Assembly (NCBI GenBank): GCA_922989275.2 | Contig: OV277858.1 | Coordinates: forward strand, 99,868,794 to 99,932,793 | Length of the DNA stretch: 64,000 nucleotides | Direction of reading: 5' to 3' | DNA from: Gari tellinella | Taxonomy: Eukaryota; Mollusca; Bivalvia; Cardiida; Psammobiidae | Shown here: positions 22,213-33,560 of the stretch, piece after piece | Layout of the letters: every line of letters begins with the position of its first letter | How positions within the stretch are numbered: the first letter of the stretch is position 1 | Notes under the pieces: model-generated | The model's input: the letters and a program-made list of their open reading frames with translations, nothing else | The model's database searches: none | Told to the model about the DNA's origin: nothing | Translations under genes and position numbers: made by a program

Positions 22213-23150
22213 TATTTACTTAACTCTAGAAACTGTTTCTTATCCATTCTTGACTATCTAATTTTGAGACATTTTCTCCTCAGAGTGAATTACTTAAAAG
22301 CATATCTATTGAGTAATTAAGTGCATACTGAACAGTTCAGTGGCATACAGCTCACCGATCTCAATGGTGTTTTTGTGATGCAGAACTAGTCAATACTGTG
22401 TATTTGTATTGACACAATGCTAGAAATGCTATATTGATTGTGCTGGTGTTCTATATAGCTTATAGTCTCTTATAATTCAAAATGAATGACATGGTTCATT
22501 CAAACGAGTTTTTCATATGTATTTACTATGTGATGTTACCATGATGAGACACTAAATAAAGATTATGTATAGTTTGAAAACAAAAGAAAACAAAATAAAC
22601 GACGGACGACGACGACGACGTTTGACGGTACTTCGTGCCAGATGACCTAAAACGCTGCCAAAACCTCAGCGCCAGTAAGGGCGTTAGATTTGTTGCTCTC
22701 AGTACATGTAAAATATGTAACACGAGGTACGAAAACACAATAAACAAAACATAATAACCAGGCTGTGTGGGAATGAAATGAAATGAAATACGGGCTATCT
22801 ATTAATTTTTAGCATGTAAATCAGGTATTAAGGGCTTTGATTCCTGATTCTGCTTAGTGCAACCATTCTAAAACAGTAAACCATTTGGATGCAGAACCGA
22901 TTCTGAATAACACAGCTTCTCATCAGGGTCTAACCTTGTTTAGCACTCAAATTTAAGTTTCGCTTATTCAAATAAAATCTTATCAAAGGTTATTAAACAA
23001 ACGATACTTTCTTTAAAAGCACAAATATTTCAGCAAAATAGCAATTGACCTCTTTGCTGTTGTTACAACGTTGGTTTTGGCATTGTCTTCTGAGGACTTT
23101 GTCAAATTAATACGTGTGTTTGTCTTAATTGAAAAACCCTAAGACGAGGG
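22213..23150. other. Unassigned, with a decayed hairpin
   Basis: A short GAC repeat lies near 22602-22622. A decayed class I-like hairpin lies near 22877-22942 (AAACCATTTGGATGC...GGGTCTAACCTTGTTTAG). No gene. Confidence 0.5.
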
Positions 23151-23153
23151 GTG

Positions 23154-23221
23154 TCAACCAGTTTGGATCCAGATCAGACGCCGCGTTAAGCGGCGTCTAA
23201 TCTGGATCTAAACTGGTTGCA
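23154..23221. repeat. Class I hairpin (family B type)
   Basis: CAACCAGTTTGGATCCAGAT pairs with ATCTGGATCTAAACTGGTTG around CGCGTTAAGCG. The flanks (AAGACGAGGGGTG, GCAGAAGGTTGAAC) may be worn terminal repeats. Confidence 0.75.
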
Positions 23222-23569
23222 AATTCTGGTAAAATTGTGATCGGCAGGCAGAAGGTTGAACTTTTAGTAATAGATCATCAATACAGACAAAGAGTCGAAC
23301 CAATGTTGGAAAATAACGCATAAGTGGAGAAATTCTAATCATAAACTTATTTTAGATATAAATTGCTGTGTTTTATTGTATGTTTGTATTCTTCCAGTCT
23401 AGCCAAGGCTTAGTCATCAGAGTATTAAAACAGTGGGAATTCCTGTAGAATTTGAACATTTATAATAAAACTTAAATGAGATTCGTGCTGGATTTAAACC
23501 GTGTTATGCTGATTTATATATGGACTATTTAACTTTTGGAAAATTACCAGTTGATTTTCAATTTAGCGG

Positions 23570-23819
23570 TACAGTGGAGAATGTGTTATTCATTCCCAAT
23601 AAACTTGTTTACGCTTAAACTATCATTTGCAGTGCAAACAGTTTAGAGCCAGATCAGACGCCGGGTAACCCGGCGTCTGATCAGGCTCTAAACTGTTTGC
23701 CACCAAGATAAACATGAATTATCAGAATTGTCCAAAAGTTGCACTTTTCTACGTTTTAGTGTTTTGCGTTTGCGTACGTTTGCGTTTAAACGGGAAAGAA
23801 TAACAGATTCTCCACTGTA
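23570..23819 (-). mobile_element. Family A MITE, intact copy
   Basis: TA at 23570-23571 and 23818-23819. The class I hairpin at about 23635-23700 is nearly perfect; GTTTAGAGCC is matched by GGCTCTAAAC on the other arm, a paired change from the usual GGAGCC/GGCTCC. Confidence 0.93.
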
Positions 23820-23850
23820 GTTTATAAGATGTTTCAAAAGTATACACATA

Positions 23851-24062
23851 CAGTGCTTTCTCCCTAAAACGGCCATCTGAACAACGATTCCCTACTTACA
23901 ACAATGATTGTCACTGTTACCCCCCCAAAATACAACTATGTCCAACATTTTCACGGCTGCAATATCGTCTGCTTAAAAATGTCGTCTGTTGTATTTCTCT
24001 AAGTCAAATATTAGACATTTTGACAGAAAAAAAGCATATTGACGAGTAACAAACAGCTTGAA
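23851..24062 (-). mobile_element. Family E MITE, truncated
   Basis: Inverted orientation: CAGTGCTTTCTCCC end, then CTGCAATATCGTCTGCTT, GACATTTTGACAGAAAAA and the first arm of the hairpin (AACAAACAGCTTGAA), where the copy stops. Confidence 0.75.
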
Positions 24063-24167
24063 CTATTTTCTTTGGTGGAGAAATTAATTGAATGCGCTAA
24101 ATGGCGCAGCTATAGGGGAAGGGTTAATTTACCGTTTGCATGTTACGGGCGGATTTGCGATAACTAT

Positions 24168-24401
24168 TACAGTGGAGAATCTGTTATTCTTTCCCGTTTA
24201 AACGTAAACGTACGCAAACGCAAAGCACTCAAAAGTAGAAAAGAACAACTTTTGGACAATTCTGATAATTCTTGTTTATCTTGGTGGCAAACAGTTCGGA
24301 GCCTGATCAGAGCCTGATCTGGCTCCAAACTGTTTGCACTGCAAATAATAGTTTTAGCGTAAACGCGTTTATTGGGAAAGAATAACAGAGTCTCCACTGT
24401 A
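24168..24401 (+). mobile_element. Family A MITE, hairpin centre deleted
   Basis: TA-flanked intact ends. The palindrome is reduced: GGAGCCTGATCAG is followed directly by AGCCTGATCTGGCTCC, so the GC-rich centre is gone. Confidence 0.92.
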
Positions 24402-25427
24402 CACACAATTTGCATCTATGCGAGTCGCTATCTAACTCGGCGTCTGACCTTGGTCCAAACTGTTTACCACTCTGATGATCTTTTATGATAGAAATTGCAG
24501 ATAAATAAATTCTGATCATTGTTGCAGACGACAAAGTTTTCAGACGACACAATTCACTCTTTTACTGTCAAGTTTTATCGTCTACTTTAATCCTATTACC
24601 GCTAAAATATCGTCTGCATTGACAGTATCGTCTGCAATATTTTAAAGGCAGCTTTAGGGATGTTTTGACTTAAAAAAAAGTCGATACGAGTATCAAACAG
24701 CTTGGCTCCTGATCAGACGCCGATTAACGTGGCGTCTGATTAGGATTCAAAATGTTGGCAAAGTTGGCAAAGTCACCATTTTGTGCCGTTGGCAATGAAA
24801 GAGTTTTACAATCGTTCGTTGTCTTCTTCGTTTGATCCTTTAAGAAACATGAACACTCTCTATTAATATTCCAAGCATATAGTCTTACAAACCGAATGGA
24901 CAGTAATATTAACAAAAAAAAAACGTTTCTAAAGTGGTTTTACCAACGTGTGGTTTTCTTGTAACCCAATCACTGCCATCCCATCATCAAATTTAACCAA
25001 TAACCCAATAATTACTCCCCTTTACACCTTTAGCGCGGCGTCTGTCCATATTCCAAATGTTTGAACGTAACTTTTGTACTCGGAGAGGGGCAGTGAAGGG
25101 GTTGAAACAAAACTATAATCATTCTAGAAATAGCCACTCTTTTAGCGCTATTACATGTATGTTAGAAGGAAAGGCTATTTCCTTCCCACATTCTATTTTA
25201 TTGTTAAGAACCAAATATAGGAAATCGGTGATTTTATTACATGTAGAAGGATAAATGAAGGATGGCAAGTAACTTGGGTTAGCTTAATTAGTTCAAATGA
25301 AAGCTATTTATGAATGCTTTGCGAAAAGCTTTTAAACAAATGTATAAACGATCACTTAGTACACTTATATAACCTTTTCGTCCGTCGCTTTTATTGTTGT
25401 CTACTTCACTATTCTTGTTTGCAATAT
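24402..25427. repeat. Family B fragments and unassigned DNA
   Basis: B-type words (GTTTTCAGACGACAC, TATCGTCTGC) occur at 24525-24650. A class I hairpin lies at about 24690-24760 (CAAACAGCTTGGCTCCTGAT), with a GCAAAGTTGGCAAAG end. From 24780 to 25427 I see only weak fragments. Confidence 0.5.
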
Positions 25428-25648
25428 CGTTTTATCCTTTCACTCTCAATGACGCTAAAATGCGCGAATGCAAACAGTTTGTATCCTGATTAGACGTCGC
25501 GTAAAGCGACGTCTGACCAGGACCCAAACTGTTTGACACTCTTTTTGAAATTCTTTCTCCAGTCAAACTGTCTTATTTATTAACTTTGAAACGACATTGC
25601 AGACAACAAAAATGAAACAGACAATGAAACGGTGAAGGGATAAAACTC
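25428..25648. mobile_element. Family B MITE variant
   Basis: Worn inverted ends GTTTTATCCTTTCAC and GGTGAAGGGATAAAAC. The class I hairpin at 25470-25536 (ACGTCGCGTAAAGCGACGT centre) pairs across the loop. The GCAGACAACAAAAATGAAAC body follows. Confidence 0.75.
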
Positions 25649-25724
25649 TCACGAACAATTTGGCAGTGAAAAGGTTTAATTAAGATTCAATGAAGTATGA
25701 CTTGAGAAATACGAGTGTCAAACA

Positions 25725-25830
25725 GTGAGTGTCAAACAGTTTTGATCCTGATCAGACGCCGCGTTATGATCAGGATCTAAACTATTTTTCAAAGTCGACT
25801 TTATGCGACTTCGGTGCCGAAAGGGTTACA
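25725..25830. repeat. Collapsed class I hairpin (family B)
   Basis: CAAACAGTTTTGATCCTGAT, GACGCCGCGTTATGATCAGG, then GATCTAAACTATTTTTC: half of the centre is deleted. GTGCCGAAAGGGTTAC follows as a possible right end. Confidence 0.65.
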
Positions 25831-25875
25831 AATGTAACTAAATTGGAATCATATCTTGTGGGCTTCATATTGGTT

Positions 25876-26112
25876 CTTTAACTCTTTCCGCCTTGAAACT
25901 TCAGATGGATAATGCAAGTCTGGTCAAATTTTGACTATAAGGAGAAGATTTTGTTTCAATGTATTGCTGTATGACATATAATATTGCAGCAGCCTCCCTC
26001 ATAGTGCCCTAATCTTGTGGTTTTCTGTTTGCTTAGGACAAGTGCATTCTTCACAAGTACAATGCTTGCAAAGAACGTATAAATGCGTAGGATTCAACCT
26101 ATCAAGTGTTAG
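25876..26112 (+). mobile_element. Family C MITE, decayed
   Basis: TTTAACTCTTTCCGCCTTG start, ATTTTGACTATAAGG, a broken hairpin (GCAGCAGCCTCCCTC), then GGACAAGTGCATTCTTCAC. The right end is worn. Confidence 0.65.
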
Positions 26113-26440
26113 CGCGTTTAGTGGAAAATTAATAGTGTTGTCTATAATGTGAACAAACCAATACTTTCTATTATGTCTGTAACGGCGCTGCTGCACAACA
26201 TGTATAGCAATTTTATAATTAAATGCTCAACATCATGCATTTAAAATCTCGAAATATACTTGATGAGAAACGTTTATAAATGAATTAATCACGATGTCAT
26301 GTTCTAAGAAAGTATTGAGTCCATCCAGTGCATTAACAAGAACACGTAGGAAGAGGTTTTAATCCATTCACTGCCTTAATCAGAGTACATGTATAACGGT
26401 TATTTGTAAAAGATATATAGGATCTGTCATGCGTCGATGT

Positions 26441-26654
26441 TTAACCCTTAGCCCGCCAAATAAATTGTCGTCTGCTATACTTCTCGCCTGCTTCAAGTTT
26501 CAAAGTGCTTCAAAGTTGCTCAAAGTTGCTGAAAATGTTGTCCGAGTGTCAAACAGCTTGGATCCGGATGAGACGCCGAGTTACTCGGCGTCTCATCCGG
26601 ATCCAAGCTGTTTGCATATGGAGCTATAGTCGTTCGTGGCAGGCTAAGGGTTAA
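26441..26654 (+). mobile_element. Family B MITE, full length (pair of 42657-42870)
   Basis: TTAACCCTTAGCCCGCC and GGCAGGCTAAGGGTTAA form the ends. The class I hairpin at about 26550-26617 is perfect and carries CCGGATGAGACGCCGAG in place of the usual CTGATCAG..GCG, changed on both arms. The inverse of this copy is at 42657-42870, with equal length (214 bp) and only scattered differences. TTAA plus CCC ends are piggyBac-like. Confidence 0.93.
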
Positions 26655-26657
26655 GAC

Positions 26658-26760
26658 AAGCTGGTCTCAAACGAGTATAGAATTGAAATGTTATTAAGCG
26701 AGCCTTGGCGAGTTTAATAACTTTTCTATTGTAGACGAGTTGGAGATAAACTTGTCTTAA
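26658..26760. repeat. Imperfect palindrome with CGAGCCTTGGCGAG loop
   Basis: Arms AGACAAGCTGGTCTCAAACG / TTGGAGATAAACTTGTCT and GAAATGTTATTAA / TTTAATAACTTTTC flank CGAGCCTTGGCGAG. The same loop, in inverse, is at the centre of the palindrome at 38972-39084. Confidence 0.75.
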
Positions 26761-27012
26761 ACATCGACGAGTGACAGATTCTTTTTCTCACATAACCAAC
26801 GATTTTAAGCTATTTTTTAAGTAATAGGCATTTGTTTCGAATCCCGTCGACATCAAAACGCCTTTATTAATAGTGACGTTATAGTGACGTCATCAAATTG
26901 ATCTCACACATGTCGGAGACAAGGATATTCGTGATCGTTGTTCGCTATAGAAAGCAGGGGTAGTTATGTGAGAAAACAATATTCCAAATAGGGAATTAAA
27001 GTAGTATTAAAT

Positions 27013-27148
27013 CATAACATTGCTCTATTCTAATATCTGGACCTCTAAGGGCCTTATTATTATTATTAGCATTATCATTATTTCTAATAAATCATGAATG
27101 AAAAAGGCACTTAGAAGTCGAAATATTATAGAATAGAACAATGTTATT
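27013..27148. repeat. Inverted repeat of about 130 bp
   Basis: CATAACATTGCTCTATTCTA and GACCTCTAAG on the left pair with CACTTAGAAGTC and TAGAATAGAACAATGTTAT on the right. The middle is a TTA/ATT-rich run. It abuts the next hairpin directly. Confidence 0.7.
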
Positions 27149-27330
27149 TGCAAACGGTTTGGATTCTGAAAAGTCGCCGCGCTACGCGGCATCTGACCAG
27201 GATCCAAACTGTTTGCCACTCATTTCCATATCTCTTATCAATTTACCTAATACTCAAATTTGAGAAACAAAAGGAGACGATAATTGTAAAGCAATAGCAG
27301 TGAAAGCATTAAACGAAACTGCATGAATCG
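27149..27330. repeat. Class I hairpin (family B)
   Basis: GCAAACGGTTTGGATTCTGA pairs with CCAGGATCCAAACTGTTTGC around CGCCGCGCTACGCGGC. The right flank has the GAGAAACAAAAGGAGACGAT body and GCAGTGAAAGCATTAAAC. Confidence 0.75.
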
Positions 27331-27434
27331 TAATACAATAAATGTAGAATTTAAGAGGTTCGGAAACGTGTCAGAGAGTTTCAAGACTACAATGTAAGTG
27401 GTAAACATTTCTAAGTTTGATCTACTTATATTGT

Positions 27435-27560
27435 GCAGTGAAACCTCTCTATTACGACCACTAAATTAGGTTAAGTATAAGGTTTTACGACAAGTGACTG
27501 CTTAAAGCAAGGTGACAAGGGGTACAGCGGAGAAAAACTTTATTTTTCCTAGTAAACGGG
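27435..27560. mobile_element. Family F left half joined to a family A end
   Basis: CAGTGAAACCTCTCTATTAC begins an F copy that stops after CTTAAAGCAAGGTGAC. At 27519 a family A left end (TACAGCGGAGAAAAACTTTA) follows and itself breaks off near 27560. Both are fragments. Confidence 0.7.
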
Positions 27561-27584
27561 ATAATACTTAAGAAAATAATTGAT

Positions 27585-27684
27585 TTTTGTTCGGCGTTCA
27601 AGCGAATGAACGACAGAAAATCATCGACTGTATAAATCGGCCGATCATTTTCTGTTGTTCATTTCGCTTGAACGCCGAAAACAA
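27585..27684. repeat. Palindrome of about 100 bp
   Basis: TTGTTCGGCGTTCAAGCGAA pairs with TTCGCTTGAACGCCGAAAACAA, and GAACGACAGAAAATCAT with ATCATTTTCTGTTGTTC. The right arm and its flank (AACGCCGAAAACA, GTTCATTTCTTA) recur near 63290-63320. Confidence 0.85.
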
Positions 27685-27689
27685 TATGT

Positions 27690-28334
27690 TCATTTCTTAT
27701 ATTTACAATGTATTTGCTGTAATTTCCAATATTAGATTAACACTATGTAAGTATGCACGTATGCTTAATCCATATAAGAGGTTGATAACACGAATAATGA
27801 GTACCCTATCAGGAACAGCCATGACCGAATTACTGAAGTTGCGTACATTCGAAAGCAAAACATAAGTTCCATTGTTTACATTCTAAGATCAACAACTTTG
27901 ACAGTTTGGCGCGAAAACGCCGATTTGACGTCATTTGGAAGTGACGTCATATTTTTGTAGGATAGATATATCGGTTTTTGAGGATAAGGAATGCAGACAG
28001 TTGCTGTTTATAAGGTATGTCAATTTTCTTGCAAATTATCTTATTAATAAAGAAGAATTTTAGTCGGGAATCATGGTTTCCACTAATACATGTAGGAAGG
28101 CCTAGATCGGTTAAGAACAAATTTTGAAAAAATCCGCCAAATGTTTGCTGTCCAAGTTCCAAGGATTTATTCGCGAATGAAAACTGCATATGCCCCGCCT
28201 CCTCTACAAAACTTTTCCACAATTCCCGCCCTCTCGAGAAATGATGTTTATACGAAATGAACAGCAATTTTTCAATAGTATTGAATGGGGCGAATGTAAA
28301 TATTAAAACATGTACACATGTACATGTACTATTT
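27690..28334. other. Unassigned; possible chance open frame
   Basis: A minus-strand open frame of 143 codons (28378-27947) overlaps this stretch. I do not recognise its protein, its first residues lie in a decayed family A copy, and it has no supporting context, so I do not call it a gene. Two GACGTCA words occur near 27927-27950. Confidence 0.4.
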
Positions 28335-28505
28335 TTTCCGGTGCAAAGAGATTGAAGTAAAATCAGACGACGGGTCACGATCAGACTCCAAACAAACTGT
28401 TTGCAATTTAGATTAAAATGAATAGTAAGACAAGTTGTTATTTTCTATATTTTATTGCATTACATTTGCGTTTCGTTTGCATTTAAACGGGAAAGAATAA
28501 CGTAG
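28335..28505 (-). mobile_element. Family A MITE, decayed
   Basis: The remains of the hairpin (CAGACGACGGGTCACGATCA, GACTCCAAACAAACTGTTTG) are followed by GCGTTTCGTTTGCATTTAAA and GGGAAAGAATAACGTAG. Terminal tips are lost. Confidence 0.7.
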
Positions 28506-28774
28506 TATGCACTCGTACATGTGTATGTCAATGATTCCCCGGTCACAATGCACAAAATCTAAATGTGAGAAATAGAAACAATCGACAAATTTACGATATT
28601 ACTGCTGCGAAAACTGTTAATCAATAAGAAATAGAGGTACTAAACAATAAACATTTTAATACAATATTTGTGTTTCGTGAGATGTGTCTTCGATGAGTAT
28701 TTCAGTTGCGCGCTATTTGATTTCCCACGGGCCCATCATGCAATGAGTTAAGATGTGGTCTAGTCTCGTACAGT

Positions 28775-28956
28775 TACAGTGCAGGAAACGTTATTCTTTC
28801 CCGTGAAACGCAAGCAAAACGCAAACGCAACACACTAAAATGGAGAAAATGACAGTATTTCGATAATTCTAACTTTTCATTTTAATCTGAGTGGCAAACA
28901 GTTTGGAGCCTGATCTGACGCCTTAATTGGGAAAGAATAACGCTTTCTCCACTGTA
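28775..28956 (+). mobile_element. Family A MITE with large internal deletion
   Basis: TA-flanked CAGTGCAGGAAACG and TTTCTCCACTG. The copy runs normally to GGAGCCTGATCTGACGCC and then jumps to TTAATTGGGAAAGAATAACG, so the deletion starts within the palindrome. Confidence 0.88.
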
Positions 28957-29134
28957 TACCTAGTTTGACAATATTAGTCAAACGATAACAAACAAAAGAG
29001 TGAAACTTTTTTCTTTCTCTTACCTTCTGTTCTTTTCTCTTTCGCTACTCTTCTTTTCTGTTTATATATAAATTATTTCTTGTTTTACATAAATACACGT
29101 AGACAGAAAGTATACTTGTTCAGAACCTAACAAG

Positions 29135-29384
29135 TACAGTGGAGAAAACGTTATCCTTTCCCAACAAACGCGTTTACGCTAAAACTATTATTTCCATTTC
29201 AAACACTTTGGAGCCAGATCAGACGCCAGGAAACCCGGCGTCTGATCAGGCTCCAAACTGTTTGCCACCAAGATAAACATGAATAATCAGAATTTTCAAA
29301 AAGTTGCACTTTTCTACGTTTTAGTGTTTTGCGTTTGCGTTTCGTTTCGTTTAAACGGGAAAGAATAACGTTTCCTCCACTGTT
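29135..29384 (-). mobile_element. Family A MITE, near intact
   Basis: Left TA-CAGTGGAGAAAACG, right TTTCCTCCACTG with TT instead of TA. The class I hairpin is at about 29198-29268 with minor unpaired changes. Confidence 0.9.
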
Positions 29385-29559
29385 CTATATGATAGAAATG
29401 TTTCTATAGGTTACTTGTATTTGTTTGTGTATGTATACCGAGAATTAAACTATTAAAATAATTTTGTTTTAGAAATAATGAAGTAATGGAAAGAACAGGA
29501 TTACCAATAATGCAATACAGTCAAAACTCTATATCTACAACCCTTATCATGCTTAGCGC

Positions 29560-29840
29560 GACTTGGCTCACATGTGCAAACATTTTGGACCCAGATCAGA
29601 CGCCGCGTGACGCAGCTTCTGACCTGGATCCAAACTGTTTGCCACTCATCAACAACATTTTGTCACTTTGAAAGCTTACAAACCATTTTGTCACGTTGAA
29701 AGCATGAAAACTAATTTTGATTTATTTTCGCAGACGATATATTCGAAGCAGACGTCAATTCAATATGATAAAGGTAAAGGCAGGTTGCTAACGGACACAC
29801 ACGCGTTCAATGGGAAAGAATAAAATCTTCCCCACTGTAC
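29560..29840. repeat. Family B hairpin fused to an A right end
   Basis: A class I hairpin at 29575-29643 (GGACCCAGATCAGACGCC arm). The B body follows (GCAGACGATATATTCGAAGC), and then CACGCGTTCAATGGGAAAG to TTCCCCACTGTA at 29838, a family A right end. This may be a recombinant or an A fragment inserted in B. Confidence 0.65.
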
Positions 29841-30599
29841 TTCTCAATGTATGATGTGTTTAGAATTTATTTGCTGACATAACATGTATTCCCTAGGAAC
29901 ACGTTAACTTTGTGATAAATGAATATTCACCAATTAGTTTCTTTTCAGTGAATGGGGCGTTGATTTGTCTCCGTGACTAATGTGGTTTTGATCGATGCTA
30001 TACTGCAACTTCATGTGCTGTTTATAAAAACAATACTTCTTTATAGCCTCATCTGGTTTTTCTTCGACAGAATTTTTCCGGTATACACAGTAAAACCTCT
30101 CTAGTACAACCATTTTATTTTGTTAATTACAGTAAAACCTCTCTATAACGGCCACTTAAACGAGGGCTAATTGGTTGTATAAATAACAGGTGACAGCTTA
30201 AAGCAAGGTGGCAGTAAAACAGAAAGCTCCTAAAGGAGCTTTCGGTTTTACTGTCACCATGCTTTAAGCAGTCACCTGTCGAAAACACCTAATACATTAT
30301 CAGACTTTAGTGGTTGTTATAGTCTACCAACATTTTGACCGTTTTTGACCCCTCATGGCATGTCGTGTAGACGGGTTACATCCACCTGATTCGTGTTTAG
30401 TGAACATATCTTAGAAATTCTAGGGGGGATGTAAAGTCGAAAAATTCAAATTAAGGTCAGAAATGAGGTCAAAGGTCAACGGGTGCAGATTTTTGCATAT
30501 CATAATATAAACCTAACTTTATTTACATTTCAAATATATCAAATGAACTGTTATTGGTTACAATTAGTTCACAAATGTCTGTACTTGCTAAATATTATC

Positions 30600-31345
30600 A
30601 AAAAAGTAAAATATTACTGTCAATGTCCTTTTCCAGGGGCAATAACTCTGATTTTCCTCATTCTTTTTTATATTTTTATAGTTATTTTTTCGTTATTTTT
30701 GTCTGTGTTCTTATAACATCAAATTATTTTTATGTTTCTTTACACCTTTGACATAAAGTAACAATTCTAAATGCAAATGGAAGTAAATATTACAGCCAAT
30801 GCCCTTTTCCAGGGGCAATAACTCTGATTTTTCTCTTTCTATTTTATTTTTTATGGGAATTTGTTTTCGTTATTTTTTGACTGTTTTCTTATAACATCAA
30901 ACTTTTGTATGTTTCTTTACACCTTTGACATAAAGCAACGATTCAATATGCAAATAAAAGTAAAAATTACAGTCAATGCTCTATTCCAGGGGCAATAATT
31001 TTGTTTTTTTCTGTTCCATATCTCTTTTTTAATAGGAATTTGTTTTCGTTATTTTTTGACTGTTTTCCCATAATGTGTTTATGTTTGTTTACACTTTTGA
31101 CACAAAGGAGCAGTTCAATATGCAAATAAAAGTAAATATTATAGTCAATGCTCTATTCCAGGGGCAATAACTCTGATCTTTCAGTTCCATATTTAATTTT
31201 AAATGGGAATTAGTTTTCGTTTTTTGTACTGTTTTCTTATAATGTTGTACGTTTGTTTACACTTTTGACATAAAGGAGCAGTTCAATATGCAAATAAAAG
31301 TTAATATTACTGTCAGTGCTCTTTTCCAGGGGCAATAACTCTTGT
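30600..31345 (+). repeat. Left subterminal tandem repeat of the 5.66-kb element
   Basis: Units start near 30620, 30800, 30980, 31150 and 31315, each with TTCCAGGGGCAATAA followed by a T-rich stretch, then TGACTGTTTTCTTATAA, TTTACACCTTTGACATAAAG and ATGCAAATAAAAGTAA. A degenerate sixth unit lies near 31620-31880. Confidence 0.85.
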
Positions 31346-31370
31346 TTTTCCATTCCTATTTTATATTTAA

Positions 31371-31460
31371 TTATTATTATTATTATTATTATTATTATAC
31401 CCGATTTATATAGCGCTCTTTTCACACAGGAGTTGTGCGTTCAAAAGCGCCTCACATGAA
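31371..31460. repeat. (ATT)n run with conserved TATATAGCGC module
   Basis: About nine ATT units, then TATACCCGATTTATATAGCG and CTCTTTTCACACAGG. The same run and module occur at 41795-41863. Probably the end of a dispersed retroelement; it has inserted beside the subterminal repeats. Confidence 0.7.
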
Positions 31461-31879
31461 ATTATATTAATGTACCTACAAAGCGAGAAAGACAAATAAC
31501 TACATTCACAATAAAAATGATACAATATTGAGATGCATGGAAACATGGAAATTCTTTCAATATTATTACCAAGATTATAAAATTGTTATAGTAAGTTTGT
31601 AAAATCATTTTTAAAATGAGTAAAATTAAACAATTATTTATGAGAATTGTTTGCGTTATTTTTGACTGTTTTCTTATAATATCGAATTTGTTTGGGTTTA
31701 CCTAGTACATTTTAATAAAAACAGCAATTAAATAATCAAATCAAATGTAATCTTACAGTCATTGTTCTTTCTTTAGGCAATAACTCTGTTTTTTTCTCTT
31801 TCTTTTTTATGTTTTTTGGTTTGTTTGTTTATTATTTATCGTCTGTTTTCTTATAAAATCAAACTACTTTATGTACATG

Positions 31880-32577
31880 TATATAAACATCATTGACATG
31901 AAGCAGTAAATCACTATGGACATTCATCACTGAAATATGCGTTTTAGGGTATACATACAGACAACCCCGATACATAAAAAAGCCAAAAGATTGGATTGTG
32001 TACGATGCCAAATGAGTTTCTCTTAAATTCACTTTGGGGAAAGTATCATTATATTAAGTATTACTTTCTTAGGAACACTGTATTGACATGAACATACATA
32101 ATGGATTACTATGTTAGGTTCGAATTTCTATAAAATGTTATCGTTGGTTTTGTGACAAATCCAAGGGTTATTACTATGTATCTGGCTAAAACATGGTGTA
32201 TTTACAATTTTGTGACGGGAAGTTGTGCTTTACAGCCTGTATACGTGTAATTTTAACACATACCAAATGAATTAGATGTAAACATTCTGTATAATTATTC
32301 ACATACTTTAATGTACAGTTTTACAAATGAACATTTACAATATCAATATCCTTTTAGAGATATTTGAACGAAGAAGAACAATCACAAACCATACACTCGT
32401 GGTATCATTTGACCAAACTTGCGAATAACTTTACAGAACTTTCATCACCAATTGGATGTACTAAGACATGCATTATGCTTCGTTATGAAACAATCAGATC
32501 ATCGATCTACATACATTCAGTTTACAATGACGCGTCTAGCAAAAGTGAGAATGTGGGGATTCTTATAAAGACGCATG
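31880..32577. other. Element interior, nothing recognised
   Basis: AT-rich DNA between the left tandem repeats and the coding remnant. A 74-codon plus-strand frame at 32364 has no recognisable features. Confidence 0.5.
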
Positions 32578-33560
32578 CTACCAATTAATCTGAGTTACAC
32601 AGTGTGTTGCCTCACAACCACATTCATACATGCATACTTGTTGGCTTTTATAGCAAGCACAGTTTGCCGAGCTGCACTTTGTCTTGCAATAGCAAGACGC
32701 GAGTTGCATGTATGCCATTGGGATAGAGGGATTTCTTATCCAATTGGGGGTGATACATAATTAGTGTGTGTGTATGGGGTCCAAGGCTGTCTTGACTTTC
32801 ATGAGTTGCCTATACCAGCAAGTGTCTATATACCAGTTAAGGTATGGAAACCTATGATGTTTTGTCGACCTTGAGTGCCTCATATATTTTGTTAACAAGG
32901 AATCATCCCCTTTGCTTTGCTGTACCGGATAACATCCATATTAACACGTCATTTCCTACAAAGCATCAACAGTATTACGTCTGTGTCCCTGCATATAACA
33001 ATCAGACGATCAAACCCGCTTGCAACAGCATCCTTAGCATGGGATATCATTCTATTGTCAGCTTCTTTATTATCGACCGACAACTTATCAGCATGGAAGC
33101 TATATGACTTTGCATTTATAACGCCTCTGAACGTTCAATCTGCTACAACAAGCAACCCTTGTGGTAATAATGTGTCATTCAGATGATAGAAACTCGGCAA
33201 TGTACATGTATTTCTACTTCTCGTCGAGCACAAGGTATGGCTCTCTGACATGCGGTAGTGGGTCCAGGTAGTGGGTCTTCTGGACCTGTGATTTTTTCCA
33301 GTGGCAGCTTTGATAGACCTGCTCCCAAGGTATCAAATGTGACATCAATGCGAGTAGGTGTGCCTGTGAAATGGGAATATACCGACTGAACAAATTCTTG
33401 AGAATACTCTCCGAATGTCTGACATCCTTGAGATCTTTCTCGAGCTTTAATAAGGTCAGGTCTTATCTGTTTCGATACTTGTTGCTTGTCTGATCTCGTG
33501 TCTCTATAAATACTTGCTAATGTCTTTGACTTGATTTTTGGGTGGAGCAAATAGTCGGTG
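32578..33560 (-). pseudogene. Decayed EADT/DTDV-family protein, possible XPG/FEN-like (PIN) nuclease
   Basis: Three blocks occur in order on the minus strand. Block 1 (33550-33300) reads KSKTLASIYRDTRSDKQQ, GCQTFGEYSQEFVQSVYSHF, TRIDVTFDT. Block 2 (33179-32949) reads GVINAKSYSFHADKLSVD, NKEADNRMISHAKDAVASGF and RLIVICRDTDVILLMLC. Block 3 (32718-32578) is cysteine-rich: LASCYCKTKCSSANCACY, VCMYECGCEATHC. From memory these match a large multicopy family in molluscs and cnidarians with EADTR...RTVDTDV...GCDTTSxFxGKGK motifs and a C-terminal Cys array. The E..D....D.D pattern and the GCDTT..GKGKK motif recall XPG/FEN1 nucleases (inference). At least two frameshifts and a stop (33135-33137) break it, and the GCDTT block is missing. 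Function is unproven. Confidence 0.6.

Noticed and set aside
27947..28378. A 143-codon minus-strand frame as a host gene.
   Set aside because: It starts in a decayed transposon, has no recognised domain, no clear promoter or splice context, and is plausible by chance in a 64-kb AT-rich window.
33179..33550. An intact 123-codon gene on the minus strand.
   Set aside because: Its first two thirds match block 1 of the decayed EADT/DTDV-family gene, then it runs out of frame; the next blocks lie in other frames, so it is part of a pseudogene.
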